Of a stretch of DNA of 64,000 nucleotides, positions 9,500 to 18,263 are shown one piece after another (position 1 is the first letter of the stretch; each line of letters opens with the position of its first letter). The stretch is taken from the NCBI RefSeq assembly GCF_003814815.1, contig NZ_RKQQ01000002.1, positions 310,001 to 374,000 on the forward strand, given 5' to 3'. Under the pieces are notes generated by a model that saw nothing but the letters and a program-made list of their open reading frames with translations, had not been told where the DNA came from and made no database searches. The stretch comes from Salisediminibacterium halotolerans (GTDB lineage Bacteria > Bacillota > Bacilli > Bacillales > Salisediminibacteriaceae). The translations under genes and the position numbers were made by a program.

Positions 9500-9537
9500 A
9501 AAACCTCCAGCTGGCCTGACGGCTGCTGGAGGTTTTA
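9500..9537 (+). terminator. Terminator of nrdJ
   Basis: AAAACCTCCAGCTG (9500-9513) pairs with the CAGCAGGAGGTTTT-type arm AGCTGCTGGAGGTTTT region (to 9536) across a short loop, ending in TTTTATT. Confidence 0.8.
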
Positions 9538-9621
9538 TTCGTTTGATATAGTGTGAAACTCTGAAATGTAGTATAATACAAAGTGCAAATGAAGCTGTTT
9601 AATTGTTTTGGAGGGAAGCTC

Positions 9622-10047
9622 ATGCCGACACCGAGTATGGAAGATTATTTAGAGCGAATATACATATTGATAGAAGACAAAGGCTACGCAAGAGTATCGG
9701 ATATTGCTGATGCACTTCAGGTGCATCCTTCTTCAGTAACGAAAATGGTGCAAAAACTCGATTCAAATGAATATCTTGTATACGAAAAATACCGCGGGCT
9801 TGTATTGACCGGGAAAGGGAAAAAAATCGGCAAACGCCTCGTGTACCGTCACGAGTTATTGGAGTCGTTCATGCGAATCATCGGTGTAGATGAATCGGGA
9901 ATTTACGAGGATGTAGAAGGGATTGAACATCATTTAAGCTGGGATGCGATTGACCGGATCGGCGATGTCGTGCAGTATTTTGAAGAGAACCCGTCACGGA
10001 TTGAAGAATTGCGCGACGTACAGCGCAAAAATGAACTGGATCAGTAA
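9622..10047 (+). CDS. mntR: Manganese-responsive DtxR-family regulator MntR
   Basis: A 141-residue manganese-sensing repressor of Mn uptake genes. The N-terminal winged helix holds [21 protein letters not shown] and [13 protein letters not shown] (recognition helix about 35-48). The metal-binding and dimer domain has [13 protein letters not shown] and [17 protein letters not shown], with the His/Glu ligands of the family. It is near identical in layout to B. subtilis MntR. I start at ATG 9622 behind GGAGGG (9610-9615); an in-frame upstream ATG has no ribosome-binding site. An extended minus 10 (TAGTATAAT, to 9577) may drive it. Confidence 0.95.
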   Translation: MPTPSMEDYLERIYILIEDKGYARVSDIADALQVHPSSVTKMVQKLDSNEYLVYEKYRGLVLTGKGKKIGKRLVYRHELLESFMRIIGVDESGIYEDVEGIEHHLSWDAIDRIGDVVQYFEENPSRIEELRDVQRKNELDQ

Positions 10048-10049
10048 GT

Positions 10050-10084
10050 AAAGGGCCGTGCTGTCTGAGACAGCACGGCCCTTT
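10050..10084. terminator. Bidirectional terminator after mntR
   Basis: AAAGGGCCGTGCTGTCT pairs perfectly with AGACAGCACGGCCCTTT around GAG. It separates mntR from the convergent PAP2-like gene and fits both strands. Confidence 0.85.
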
Positions 10085-10088
10085 ACTG

Positions 10089-10895
10089 TTAAAAAACACG
10101 CTCTTCAGCGCCTTCTTTACTGAAGAAACCTAATGAGACTAACAAGAGCGGAACGATAAATGTGATCCATAGTCCGGTTAACAAACCGAAGGAAAAATTC
10201 AAAAACGGTGAGTTGAAGAGTCCGAGTGTGTAGAGAAGATAGCCGGAAATAATTCCGAATGAACCGATCACCATCGCTTGCACTCTGTTTCGTAAAAGGG
10301 TGCCCTCATAGATCATTCGGACTTTCAGCTGTTCATATGCAGCCCCTACGCCTGTTCCAAACAGCACCCCGGCTAAATAAAGAAACGGCGTTTGCGGATA
10401 AACGAGCACAGCAATAAACATCGGCAAAACAGCGGCGAATAAAAACAAAAACGGTTCAGGCATCGCGCCCATCCAATCTTGACTGCGGTAGTAGCTGTAA
10501 CTGATAAATCCGCCGATTAAAATTCCTCCAACGATCGACAGGGCAGGTATTTGATGAAGCAGTAAATATATAAAGCTCATAGCCGTAATCGGAACCAACA
10601 ATACAAGGACGGTCATCCGTTTCTTTGCCAGCGGAATAAGAAATGCCGTAAGCGTCATTGTTGCTTGAATATGCGGATGAGTAATCGGCACAGGCATATC
10701 TTCTGTATATAAGTAAGGAAAATAGAGCGTAATAATAAAACTTACAGATAAGGACAACACAGTTAAATAAAGAATCATAAAGCCCGTCCGTTTATGCCGC
10801 AGCCAAAAAATACCGCCGGCAATGAGCAAAAAAAAGACAAAAAGCCATTCAGACCATAGCGCTAAAGATAAAAAGGGGCTGGCTGTTTCCTGCAT
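10089..10895 (-). CDS. Polytopic membrane protein, degenerate PAP2-like
   Basis: A 268-residue protein with about seven hydrophobic helices. The layout recalls the PAP2 phosphatases annotated in many Bacillaceae (start WSEWLFVFFLLIAGGIFWL; a segment THPHIQATMTLTAF where PSGHAQ-type motifs sit, about residues 72-86; and SFIYLLLHQIPALSIVGGILIGG where SRxxxGxHxxxDxxxG would be, about 107-129). The catalytic Ser-Gly of PSGH, the Arg of SR and the Asp are missing; only the His positions remain. It is probably not an active phosphatase. The PAP2 relationship is my reading by eye. Start ATG has GGAGGTG upstream. Confidence 0.55.
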   Translation of the reverse strand: MQETASPFLSLALWSEWLFVFFLLIAGGIFWLRHKRTGFMILYLTVLSLSVSFIITLYFPYLYTEDMPVPITHPHIQATMTLTAFLIPLAKKRMTVLVLLVPITAMSFIYLLLHQIPALSIVGGILIGGFISYSYYRSQDWMGAMPEPFLFLFAAVLPMFIAVLVYPQTPFLYLAGVLFGTGVGAAYEQLKVRMIYEGTLLRNRVQAMVIGSFGIISGYLLYTLGLFNSPFLNFSFGLLTGLWITFIVPLLLVSLGFFSKEGAEERVF

Positions 10896-10952
10896 ATTGG
10901 TACACCTCCGGTTAGTAAGACGTCAGGTTGAAAACTTCAGCAGGGAAAAAAG

Positions 10953-10985
10953 AAAAGCCAAGCATCAAGAATTAGCTCGGCTTTT
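10953..10985 (-). terminator. Terminator-like hairpin at the end of yqhP
   Basis: AAAAGCC (10953-10959) and GGCTTTT (10979-10985) form a stem around the yqhP stop codon, with a T-rich run after it on the minus strand. The inner pairs are imperfect. Confidence 0.5.
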
Positions 10986-11384
10986 TTTCTTGTTCTTTTT
11001 TCCTTCAATAACTGTTAACTGCACTTCCGGAGAACGTTTGACTAACGGTTTGGCGGCAGGCTTCTTTTTTTCTGATTGTTTTGGTTTTTTTACAGCGGCA
11101 ACCGGTTTTTTCTTCGGTGCCGTGCCGGTGTTTGCTTGGGCTTTATGCTGCGTGGCTTTGGCAGCAGCTTTGTATTGTTTGGGCACGCCGCCTCCTTGTC
11201 TGTTCATTAAACGCGGCATGATGAATGTGCGAAAAAGCAAAATTAAAACTGTAATGACACCGATGGTAACAAAAAGCGATGTGAAAAATGCGCCCGGACT
11301 CGTGAACAGCTGAACGCCTATTCCGAGAAATGCAAGACTTAAAAGGATGATGAGAAGCGGACTGCGGAAAATGCGGGAGACCAT
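10965..11384 (-). CDS. yqhP: YqhP/SA1362-family membrane protein
   Basis: A 139-residue protein with two N-terminal membrane helices (about residues 8-27 and 31-52) and a long, very basic, Lys/Ala/Pro-rich tail (KKKPVAAVKKPKQSEKKK). The two-helix start plus position near yqhL and mntR match YqhP of B. subtilis, a protein of unknown function also called SA1362 family. The tail is low-complexity and could bind RNA or acidic surfaces, which is speculation. I start at ATG 11384 because GGAGGTG is directly ahead; the upstream GTG at 11393 overlaps that site. Confidence 0.7.
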   Translation of the reverse strand: MVSRIFRSPLLIILLSLAFLGIGVQLFTSPGAFFTSLFVTIGVITVLILLFRTFIMPRLMNRQGGGVPKQYKAAAKATQHKAQANTGTAPKKKPVAAVKKPKQSEKKKPAAKPLVKRSPEVQLTVIEGKKNKKKSRANS

Positions 11385-11594
11385 TTTATTCACCTCCGGA
11401 AAACGTTATAAAATTCATGCAGTTTGGCAGATCAGAACAACTGTTTATATATCTTATTTTACACGATTTCGCCAAATTCCTCTACATATACCAAGTATCA
11501 TAAAGTATATTCCCGGTTGCTGATTGTTTCACACATCTTTTTCGCCGGCAGGTAAAATGCCCCGCCCTGGCTGTTCATCCCTGCACGGCTGTGT

Positions 11595-11600
11595 TAAAAT
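11595..11600 (+). promoter_or_regulatory. Extended minus 10 upstream of the aminopeptidase gene
   Basis: TGTTAAAAT ends at 11600, 46 bases before the start codon. A weak TGTTCA lies 17 bases further upstream. The other 200 bases of this intergenic stretch show nothing I can name. Confidence 0.35.
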
Positions 11601-11645
11601 ACAGGACGTACATACGCAGCGTTTACGAATACAGGAGGGGAAGCG

Positions 11646-12716
11646 ATGAGCCGTTTAGCGCAACTGCAAAAACAATTAGCTGATCAAGAAATGGATGGCT
11701 TGTTAATTACCAACCCGTATAATCGGCGGTATTTAACAGGTTTTACTGGAACAGCCGGAGCAGCTGTTGTTTCAAGCGAGAAAGCTTTTTTGATCACCGA
11801 TTTCCGTTATGTCGAGCAAGCAGAAAAGGAGACCGGTGATTTCACCGTGATTGAACATTCCGGCCCGATACATGATACGGTCGCCAAGGTTATCAGTGAA
11901 GCAGGCCTCGAGAAAATCGGATTTGAATCGACGGATTTAACTTACAGCCAATATACAACTTATCAAAAGGCGCTATCTGCGGAAATGATTCCCGCAGAGG
12001 GGCTCGTTGAAGCCATGAGAGCTGTTAAAAGCAAAGAAGAAATTTCGCTCATACAAGAAGCTGTTGATATCGCCGATGAGGCATTTGATCATATTTTGTC
12101 TTATATCAAACCGGGTGTTAAGGAAATCGATGTCGCAAATGAACTGGAATTTTTCATGCGGAAAAAAGGAGCTGTCTCATCGTCGTTTGATATTATTGTT
12201 GCATCCGGTTACCGTTCCGCTCTGCCGCACGGCGTCGCCAGCGATAAACGAATTGAAGAAGGCGAATTAGTCACGCTCGATTTTGGCGCTTATTATAAAG
12301 GTTACTGTTCTGATATGACGAGGACGGTCGCTGTCGGCGAAGTAAATGACGAACTTAAAGACATTTACGCGACGGTACTCGAGGCGCAAAAACGCGCAGT
12401 TGCACAAATCCGTGCAGGAATGACCGGAAAAGAGGCCGATCAAATCGCCCGGAGTTACATTACTGAACGAGGGTTTGGCAGTTATTTCGGTCACGGAACC
12501 GGGCACGGCATGGGCATGGAAGTGCACGAATCTCCGCGCCTTTCTAAAATGAGTGAAACCGTTCTTAAGCCTGGAATGGTTGTCACTGTTGAACCGGGCA
12601 TTTATATTGCAGGCAAAGGCGGAACAAGAATCGAAGATGACATCGTTATAACTGAAAACGGAAATGATGTTATGACAAAGTCTTCGAAAGAACTTATGCA
12701 AGCAGGCAATAACTAA
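11646..12716 (+). CDS. yqhT: Xaa-Pro aminopeptidase-like M24 peptidase YqhT
   Basis: A 356-residue M24 metallopeptidase that removes N-terminal residues before proline. The N-terminal creatinase-like domain is residues 1-125. The pita-bread domain carries the metal ligands [17 protein letters not shown] (two Asp, about 218-234), [14 protein letters not shown] (His, about 282-295), VEPGIYI (Glu) and GTRIEDDIV (Glu). Strong site AGGAGGGG before ATG 11646. It precedes efp by 20 bases, the usual yqhT-efp pair; both act around proline-rich peptides, but no direct link is known. Confidence 0.9.
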   Translation: MSRLAQLQKQLADQEMDGLLITNPYNRRYLTGFTGTAGAAVVSSEKAFLITDFRYVEQAEKETGDFTVIEHSGPIHDTVAKVISEAGLEKIGFESTDLTYSQYTTYQKALSAEMIPAEGLVEAMRAVKSKEEISLIQEAVDIADEAFDHILSYIKPGVKEIDVANELEFFMRKKGAVSSSFDIIVASGYRSALPHGVASDKRIEEGELVTLDFGAYYKGYCSDMTRTVAVGEVNDELKDIYATVLEAQKRAVAQIRAGMTGKEADQIARSYITERGFGSYFGHGTGHGMGMEVHESPRLSKMSETVLKPGMVVTVEPGIYIAGKGGTRIEDDIVITENGNDVMTKSSKELMQAGNN

Positions 12717-12736
12717 ATTACCTAGGAGGATGTTTA

Positions 12737-13294
12737 ATGGTTTCAGTCAACGATTTAAAAACAGGATTAACTGTCGAAGTGGACAATGATATTTGGCAAG
12801 TGATTGAATTTCAGCACGTAAAACCGGGGAAAGGGTCCGCGTTTGTCCGCACCAAATTGCGCAGTATGCGAAGCGGCAACATTCAGGAAAAAACTTTTCG
12901 GGCCGGGGAAAAAATCAATAAAGCTCATTTAGAAAATAATAAAATGCAGTACCTATACTCGAGTGCAGACGTGCACACGTTTATGGATATGACATCTTAT
13001 GAGCAGCTCGAACTTACAACGGACCAAATTAAGGAGCAATTAAATTATTTAAAGGAAAACATGGAGGTCCAAGTGTTGAGTTACGGTAACGAGATACTCG
13101 GCGTGGATGTGCCGAATACGGTACAATTAACTGTGACAGAGACGGAACCGGGTGTAAAAGGTGACACAGCGTCCGGAGGCACGAAACCTGCGACGGTTGA
13201 AACAGGTCTGACTGTTCAAGTGCCGTTTTTTGTTAATGAAGGCGATGTACTGGTGATTGATACACGCGAAGGGAAATATGTTTCAAGAGCATAG
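12737..13294 (+). CDS. efp: Translation elongation factor P
   Basis: A 185-residue EF-P that relieves ribosome stalling at polyproline. Three beta domains are present: the N-terminal KOW-like domain with the modification loop [16 protein letters not shown] (about 28-43), an OB domain, and the C-terminal signature [22 protein letters not shown] (about 140-161). Length and sequence are typical. Strong AGGAGG before ATG 12737. It is co-transcribed with yqhT and followed by a terminator. Confidence 0.95.
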   Translation: MVSVNDLKTGLTVEVDNDIWQVIEFQHVKPGKGSAFVRTKLRSMRSGNIQEKTFRAGEKINKAHLENNKMQYLYSSADVHTFMDMTSYEQLELTTDQIKEQLNYLKENMEVQVLSYGNEILGVDVPNTVQLTVTETEPGVKGDTASGGTKPATVETGLTVQVPFFVNEGDVLVIDTREGKYVSRA

Positions 13295-13302
13295 AAAAGA
13301 GG

Positions 13303-13345
13303 AAACACACTTGTAACAGCAGGGACGTTACGAGTGTGTTTTTTT
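13303..13345 (+). terminator. Terminator of efp
   Basis: AAACACACTTGTAAC (13303-13317) pairs with GTTACGAGTGTGTTT across AGCAGGGAC, followed by TTTTT. Confidence 0.85.
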
Positions 13346-13370
13346 ATTTTAACCGAAAGGGAGGATCGTT

Positions 13371-13784
13371 ATGGAAAAAACGCAAATCACAGTTACAGAT
13401 GAAATAACAGCAAATTATCAAAAATTTTCCGAATATGTTGTATGTGTGGAAGTGATGAAAAACGGAGAATCGATGGGATCTTTCTGCTCAGATGCGCAAA
13501 CTTTTGACGAGTGGGATGAAGAGGAAATCATCGATATGATTAAACTGCATGTTACGCAAATGCAAAAAGGTTCCACAATAAATGAACAGGAAACGCTGAC
13601 GCTGAAAAACGGCTGGAAAATTAAATATCATCAGCATTGGGATGATTTTTACTGTGTCGATATTTTTGATGGCCTTAAAGATGTCGGATCGTTTTGTGCT
13701 GATCGCGGTTCATTCGAAGAATGGATGGAGGATGAAGATCAACTGCTTCGCGTCATCCAAGATCAGCTGAATTTAAGCTCGTAG
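13371..13784 (+). CDS. Acidic protein with an internal duplication, unknown function
   Basis: A 137-residue protein, not recognised. It contains two copies of one module: YVVCVEVMKNGESMGSFCSD followed by FDEWDEEE (about residues 23-52) and FYCVDIFDGLKDVGSFCAD followed by FEEWMEDED (about 91-120). Shared positions are a Tyr-x-Cys-Val strand, GSFC(S/A)D and F(D/E)EW plus an acidic helix. The paired cysteines per module could bind a metal or form disulfides, but that is only a possibility. GGGAGG before ATG 13371. In B. subtilis the spoIIIA operon starts in this interval; this gene is unrelated to it. Confidence 0.75.
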   Translation: MEKTQITVTDEITANYQKFSEYVVCVEVMKNGESMGSFCSDAQTFDEWDEEEIIDMIKLHVTQMQKGSTINEQETLTLKNGWKIKYHQHWDDFYCVDIFDGLKDVGSFCADRGSFEEWMEDEDQLLRVIQDQLNLSS

Positions 13785-13904
13785 CCGAAGCGAGATTGTA
13801 TTCTCCCCATGAATTTTTCGGGAACAAATGATATAATACGGTCTTGCACCCCTCGGACTTAGTGTCAGGGGGGAAACGATTGACTTAAGGGAGAGATTGC
13901 AATC

Positions 13905-14270
13905 ATGGAATGGTCTGATCTGACAGAAGGCGCAAAAGCAGTACTGGAACAAACCCGTAATATCCGTAATGATAAAATTCAAATTGTTGAGTTTGAAATC
14001 GGTTATGAGCAAGATGAAGAATCGGCCGGTGAAGGTGTCCCCGTATCGATCCAAGAAGAGGACTACCAAAGCTTAAAGACATACACCCAAGAAAATGAAT
14101 ACGGCGAACAGTATCATATGGCCCGGAATAAAAATATCGTTAAGATTATTCTGCTCGATAAAGGGAAAATTCCGGATAACCTTTCTGAATATCCTGTTTT
14201 TCGCGAATATAAAACACCGATTGAACATGAACAAGCCTACGTTTCTGATGAGAATGCCGAAGAAGAGTAA
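13905..14270 (+). CDS. Acidic protein of unknown function
   Basis: A 121-residue acidic soluble protein, not recognised. It has a helical N-terminus (LTEGAKAVLEQTRNIRNDKIQ), an acidic middle (EQDEESAGEG) and a C-terminal tail ending EEE. No membrane segment or cysteine is seen. GGGAGAG lies upstream of ATG 13905. The leader has a TATAAT (about 13832-13837) preceded by TGA and a small CCCCT/AGGGG hairpin (13849-13873). A strong terminator follows, so it is a single-gene unit between efp and accB. Confidence 0.65.
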   Translation: MEWSDLTEGAKAVLEQTRNIRNDKIQIVEFEIGYEQDEESAGEGVPVSIQEEDYQSLKTYTQENEYGEQYHMARNKNIVKIILLDKGKIPDNLSEYPVFREYKTPIEHEQAYVSDENAEEE

Positions 14271-14272
14271 TA

Positions 14273-14309
14273 AAAACCGCTTTGCCGGGCCGCCGGCAGG
14301 CGGTTTTAT
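14273..14309 (+). terminator. Terminator after the 121-residue protein gene
   Basis: AAAACCGC...GCCGG pairs with CCGGC...GCGGTTTT, ending in TTTTATATT. Confidence 0.8.
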
Positions 14310-14396
14310 ATTATTTACATACTTTAAAGATGAAAAATTGGCGCGATCTTGCGAAAAAAAGGTTTTCAAGTATGCAGTTTTACGGTAGCATACCTT

Positions 14397-14414
14397 TTAG
14401 GACTACATCTTAAG
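14397..14414 (+). promoter_or_regulatory. FapR-like operator upstream of accB
   Basis: TTAGGACTACATCTTAAG matches the known FapR site TTAGTACCTAATCTTAAT at 13 of 18 positions, including the conserved TTAG, AC and ATCTTAA. It lies about 80 bases before accB and just downstream of a weak promoter (TTTTCA 14363-14368, 17-base spacer, TAGCAT 14386-14391). FapR is the malonyl-CoA-sensing repressor of fatty acid synthesis genes. The match was scored by eye. Confidence 0.45.
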
Positions 14415-14494
14415 ACATATTAACAGCCTTTAACAGCAAGGTTTAAAAGCTGATAAAAAGGCAAATCAATAAAAATAAAAACGGAGTGTGAGTT

Positions 14495-15010
14495 ATGTTG
14501 AAAATTCAGGAGATTCGCGAGCTGATTAAATTGATTGATGAGTCTTCAATCGATGAATTTACATTTGAACAAAACGGCTCGAAAGTTTCTATGTCTAAAA
14601 ATAATCAACCGACGGTCCAAGCCGTTAATCAGAGCGGCGCAACACCTGTTGCGGTGCCGCCTGCGCCAGAGCCGGCACCGCAGCCGCCTGCGCCGGCAAA
14701 TGCGGAAAACCAAGCAGCTGATCCGGCCGGAGCAAGCGGCACTGCTGCAGCGTCAGCAGCCGATGCCGACCTTGTTGCGATCACCTCGCCGATGGTAGGG
14801 ACGTTCTACGAATCGCCGTCGCCGGATGCTGAACCTTATGTCAAAAAAGGCGATCCAATTCAAAAGGACTCCGTCGTCTGCATTGTCGAAGCAATGAAAC
14901 TGATGAATGAAATCGAAGCCGAAGTAAACGGCGAGATTGTTGATATTTTGGTTGAAAACGGCCAATTAGTTGAATACGGTCAAGAAATGTTTACAGTGAA
15001 ACGGAAGTAG
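14495..15010 (+). CDS. accB: Biotin carboxyl carrier protein of acetyl-CoA carboxylase
   Basis: A 171-residue BCCP. The N-terminal helix ([19 protein letters not shown]) is followed by a long Ala/Pro-rich linker (about residues 45-88) and a biotinyl domain. The lysine to be biotinylated is in [13 protein letters not shown] (about residue 137). It shuttles carboxybiotin between AccC and the carboxyltransferase for malonyl-CoA synthesis. It is 12 bases ahead of accC. The linker is slightly longer than in B. subtilis (159 residues). Confidence 0.95.
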   Translation: MLKIQEIRELIKLIDESSIDEFTFEQNGSKVSMSKNNQPTVQAVNQSGATPVAVPPAPEPAPQPPAPANAENQAADPAGASGTAAASAADADLVAITSPMVGTFYESPSPDAEPYVKKGDPIQKDSVVCIVEAMKLMNEIEAEVNGEIVDILVENGQLVEYGQEMFTVKRK

Positions 15011-15021
15011 GGGATTTCATA

Positions 15022-16383
15022 ATGATGAAAAGAGTACTTATTGCGAATCGCGGTGAAATAGCTGTTCGGGTCATCCGCGCATGCAAGGAATTAGGCATTG
15101 AAACGGTCGCGGTATTTTCCGAAGCCGATCATGATGCACTGCACGTTCAATTGGCGGACGAGGCATATTGCATCGGCCCGGTTTCATCGGCAGACAGTTA
15201 CTTGAATAAGGCGAATATCATGAGTTTAGCCACCCAAACGGGTGTTGACGGTATACATCCCGGCTACGGCTTTTTAGCCGAGAATGCGGATTTTGCAGAA
15301 ATGTGCGAACAATGCAATATTACGTTCATAGGCCCGAGCGCTTGGGCGATCAGTCAAATGGGCACGAAAGATGTCGCCCGGACGACGATGGAGAAAGCCG
15401 GCGTTCCGGTCGTCCCCGGCTCAGACGGCATTATCATTGATGAAGAAGACGGCGTGAAAATTGCTGAGGACATCGGCTATCCGGTTATTATTAAAGCGAC
15501 TGCCGGAGGAGGCGGTAAAGGGATTCGCGTTGCGCGGGATGAAGAGGAGCTGCGCAAAGGCATTTCCGTTACCCAAAAAGAAGCGAAAGCGAACTTCGGC
15601 AATCCGGGACTTTACTTAGAGAAGTATATTGAGGATTTCCGTCACGTCGAAATTCAAGTTCTCGGTGATTCCTACGGCAATGCGATTCATTTAGGAGAAA
15701 GAGACTGCACCGTCCAGCGCCGGCTGCAAAAGTTAGTTGAAGAATCACCATCTCCTGCGCTGACGCCGGAAATACGAGCGAAAATGGGCGAGGCGTCCGT
15801 ACAAGCAGCTAAGGCGGTCGATTACCAAGGGGCCGGAACAATCGAATATATATTTGATCATACGACAAATGAATTTTACTTCATGGAAATGAACACACGT
15901 ATTCAAGTTGAGCACCCGGTTACAGAAATGGTTACCGGGGTCGACTTAATTAAAGAACAGCTGTTAGTTGCTTCCGGGGAGAAGCTCACTTATACTCAAG
16001 ATGAGATAACCTTTCAAGGCTGGTCGATGGAATGCCGCATCAATGCGGAAAATCCCGAGAAAGACTTCATGCCGTCACCAGGACGAATTCCGATGTATTT
16101 GCCTCCGGGAGGATTCGGCGTGCGTGTGGACAGCGCGATGTATCCCGGGTACATGATCACACCTTACTACGATTCGATGATTGCCAAATTAATTACATTC
16201 GGCCGTACGCGTGATGAAGCGATCGCAAAGATGAAGCGCGCACTCGACGAATTTATGATTGAAGGTGTTGATACAACGATTTCGTTTCACCGGCATTTAA
16301 TGGATCATGAAGTCTTTGCCGGCGGCGATTTCAACACGAATTTTCTCGATGAACACAAAGTTATTCCAGCGTCCCATCAATAG
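15022..16383 (+). CDS. accC: Biotin carboxylase of acetyl-CoA carboxylase
   Basis: A 453-residue ATP-grasp enzyme that carboxylates biotin on AccB. Blocks: RVLIANRGEIAVRVIRAC at the start, HPGYGFLAENADFA (about 75), the ATP loop KATAGGGGKGIRVAR (about 159-173), HVEIQVLGD, and MEMNTRIQVEHPVTEMVTG (about 288-306). Two adjacent ATG codons (15022 and 15025) are possible starts. It probably also serves as biotin carboxylase for the propionyl-CoA carboxyltransferase encoded at 45186, since no other biotin subunit is near that gene; this is inference. Confidence 0.95.
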   Translation: MMKRVLIANRGEIAVRVIRACKELGIETVAVFSEADHDALHVQLADEAYCIGPVSSADSYLNKANIMSLATQTGVDGIHPGYGFLAENADFAEMCEQCNITFIGPSAWAISQMGTKDVARTTMEKAGVPVVPGSDGIIIDEEDGVKIAEDIGYPVIIKATAGGGGKGIRVARDEEELRKGISVTQKEAKANFGNPGLYLEKYIEDFRHVEIQVLGDSYGNAIHLGERDCTVQRRLQKLVEESPSPALTPEIRAKMGEASVQAAKAVDYQGAGTIEYIFDHTTNEFYFMEMNTRIQVEHPVTEMVTGVDLIKEQLLVASGEKLTYTQDEITFQGWSMECRINAENPEKDFMPSPGRIPMYLPPGGFGVRVDSAMYPGYMITPYYDSMIAKLITFGRTRDEAIAKMKRALDEFMIEGVDTTISFHRHLMDHEVFAGGDFNTNFLDEHKVIPASHQ

Positions 16384-16401
16384 ACGAAAGGAAGGATTAA
16401 A

Positions 16402-16821
16402 ATGACGGAAAATCACCTCATTCAAATCGCACAAAATAAAGAACAGCTCGGTGATGTGGAAATCTCTCCGGAAGTAATTGAAGTCATTGCCGGCATAGCT
16501 GCGACAGAGATTGAAGGAGTGGCTTCTTTACGCGGCAATTTTGCTTCCGGTGTGGCTGAAAGGCTTGGCCGAAAAGCATCACACGGGAAAGGTGTGAAAG
16601 TGGAATTTACCGAAGAAGGCGTAACTCTCGAATTGTTTGTCGATACGAATTACGGCGTATCGATTCCTGAAGTATGCAAAAAAATGCAGGAAAATGTTTT
16701 TCAAACGCTAAAAAATATGACGGCGATTAACGTTTTATCCGTCGATGTTCACGTTGTCGGCGTTCAATTTGAGTCGGCAAAACCGGAGCATGAAGGCAGT
16801 CAAAAAAAAGAAGCACAATAA
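16402..16821 (+). CDS. yqhY: Asp23/Gls24 family protein YqhY
   Basis: A 139-residue Asp23/DUF322 protein. The family block ISPEVIEVIAGIAATEIEGVASLRG (about 22-46) and the C-terminal INVLSVDVHVVGVQF are clear. YqhY is conserved directly behind accBC in Bacillota, and in B. subtilis its loss disturbs acetyl-CoA carboxylase control. GAAAGGAAGG precedes ATG 16402, 18 bases after accC. A terminator closes the accB-accC-yqhY operon. Confidence 0.9.
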   Translation: MTENHLIQIAQNKEQLGDVEISPEVIEVIAGIAATEIEGVASLRGNFASGVAERLGRKASHGKGVKVEFTEEGVTLELFVDTNYGVSIPEVCKKMQENVFQTLKNMTAINVLSVDVHVVGVQFESAKPEHEGSQKKEAQ

Positions 16822-16834
16822 ACAAAAAGATCAG

Positions 16835-16868
16835 GCAGTGCCGCCGGAGAAACCGGGCGGCACTGTTT
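16835..16868 (+). terminator. Terminator of accB-accC-yqhY
   Basis: GCAGTGCCGCC (16835-16845) pairs with GGCGGCACTG (16857-16866) around GGAGAAACCG, then TTTT. Confidence 0.8.
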
Positions 16869-16954
16869 TCTGTTCTATTCAGTGATGGAAAGTTATGCTA
16901 TCATCTATAGTGATGTTACTCCCGTAGGAACGGGCGGAAAAAAGGAGAATGACA

Positions 16955-17347
16955 ATGAATCGAAGACACGCAAGAATAAAAGCTGTACAGGCTTTATATC
17001 AAATAGAAATGACCGGAGCAGATATAAATGATGCATTAAACTTTGTGCTTGAAGAAGATGAAGTGTCTGATCCGTTTTTGGAAACGTTAATTACCGGAAC
17101 GCTGGATCATTTAGCTGAAATCGATCCGCTGATTGAAAATTCAATGGATCACTGGGCGCTTTCGCGTCTGTCAAAAGTAGATCATGCCGTTATGCGGATG
17201 GCGCTTTATGAAATGATCAAACTTGATGATGTTCCAGTCAGTGTGAGCATTAACGAAGCGATTGAGCTTGCCCGCGGGTTTTCCGGCGATCCGGAATCCG
17301 GGAAGTTTGTCAACGGCGTTTTGTCACATGCAGCGGAATCGTTTTAA
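16955..17347 (+). CDS. nusB: Transcription antitermination factor NusB
   Basis: A 130-residue all-helical antitermination factor that binds boxA RNA with S10 (NusE) in rRNA operons. Blocks: RRHARIKAVQALYQIEM at the start, LSRLSKVDHAVMRMALYEM (about 68-86) and VSINEAIELARGFSG (about 94-108). I start at ATG 16955 because AAGGAG (16942-16947) is 7 bases ahead; the ATG at 16949 is too close to it. First gene of the nusB-folD-xseA-xseB-ispA run. Confidence 0.93.
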   Translation: MNRRHARIKAVQALYQIEMTGADINDALNFVLEEDEVSDPFLETLITGTLDHLAEIDPLIENSMDHWALSRLSKVDHAVMRMALYEMIKLDDVPVSVSINEAIELARGFSGDPESGKFVNGVLSHAAESF

Positions 17348-17397
17348 TGTATATCTTGAAGATGCGGTATCATTATTTTTCTGGAGGAATGTGACCT

Positions 17398-18246
17398 ATG
17401 AGTGCAACAATTATCTCGGGAAAAGAATTGGCGAAAGAAAAAAGGCTTGCGATGAAAAGCGAAGTCGATGAGTTGCAGGGAAAAGGTGTTCAGCCCGGCT
17501 TAGCTGTTATTTTAGTCGGGGAAGACCCAGCTTCGCAGTCTTACGTGCGCGCAAAGAAAAAAGCGTGCGAAGAAACAGGAATCTATTCACGGTTGGACGA
17601 ACTTCCGACATCGATCTCAGAGCAGGAGCTTTTACATAAAATTGCCGAACTGAACCAAGACAAAGCGATCGACGGGATCCTTGTGCAATTGCCGCTTCCA
17701 ACACATATTTCGGAGAAAAAAGTGATTGAAACGATTGATCCGGACAAAGATGTCGACGGATTTCACCCGATTAATATCGGACGGATGATGACAGGACAAG
17801 ATACGTTTTTACCGTGCACACCGTATGGAATTATCGAAATGATCAAATCGAAAAACATATCGATTGAAGGAAAGCATGCTGTTGTGATCGGCAGAAGCAA
17901 TATCGTCGGCAAACCGGTCGGCCAGCTTCTGTTAAACGAAAATGCGACGGTAACTTATTGCCATTCCCGAACTGAAAATATGCAAGAATTTATCCAATCG
18001 GCAGACATCGTAGTAGCGGCTGTCGGTAAACAGCGCTTTATTCACGGTGACGATATAAAAGCCGGCGCGGTTGTGATCGATGTCGGTGTCAACCGAAATG
18101 AAGAAGGGAAACTGATCGGCGACGTCGATTTTGATTCAGCTGTTCAAAAAGCGTCTTACATAACACCGGTTCCCGGCGGTGTAGGACCGATGACAATTAC
18201 AATGCTGTTGAAAAACACTATCCAGTCTGCTGAAAAACGCACTTAA
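17398..18246 (+). CDS. folD: Methylenetetrahydrofolate dehydrogenase/cyclohydrolase
   Basis: A 282-residue bifunctional enzyme that interconverts 5,10-methylene-, methenyl- and 10-formyl-tetrahydrofolate with NADP. Blocks: [19 protein letters not shown] (about 41-60, with the catalytic YxxxK), [12 protein letters not shown] (about 96-107), [15 protein letters not shown] (about 165-179) and [14 protein letters not shown] (about 260-273). GGAGG precedes ATG 17398. It links to the glycine cleavage system in this window through one-carbon flux. Confidence 0.95.
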   Translation: MSATIISGKELAKEKRLAMKSEVDELQGKGVQPGLAVILVGEDPASQSYVRAKKKACEETGIYSRLDELPTSISEQELLHKIAELNQDKAIDGILVQLPLPTHISEKKVIETIDPDKDVDGFHPINIGRMMTGQDTFLPCTPYGIIEMIKSKNISIEGKHAVVIGRSNIVGKPVGQLLLNENATVTYCHSRTENMQEFIQSADIVVAAVGKQRFIHGDDIKAGAVVIDVGVNRNEEGKLIGDVDFDSAVQKASYITPVPGGVGPMTITMLLKNTIQSAEKRT

Positions 18247-18263
18247 CATAAGGAGTGCCTGCA

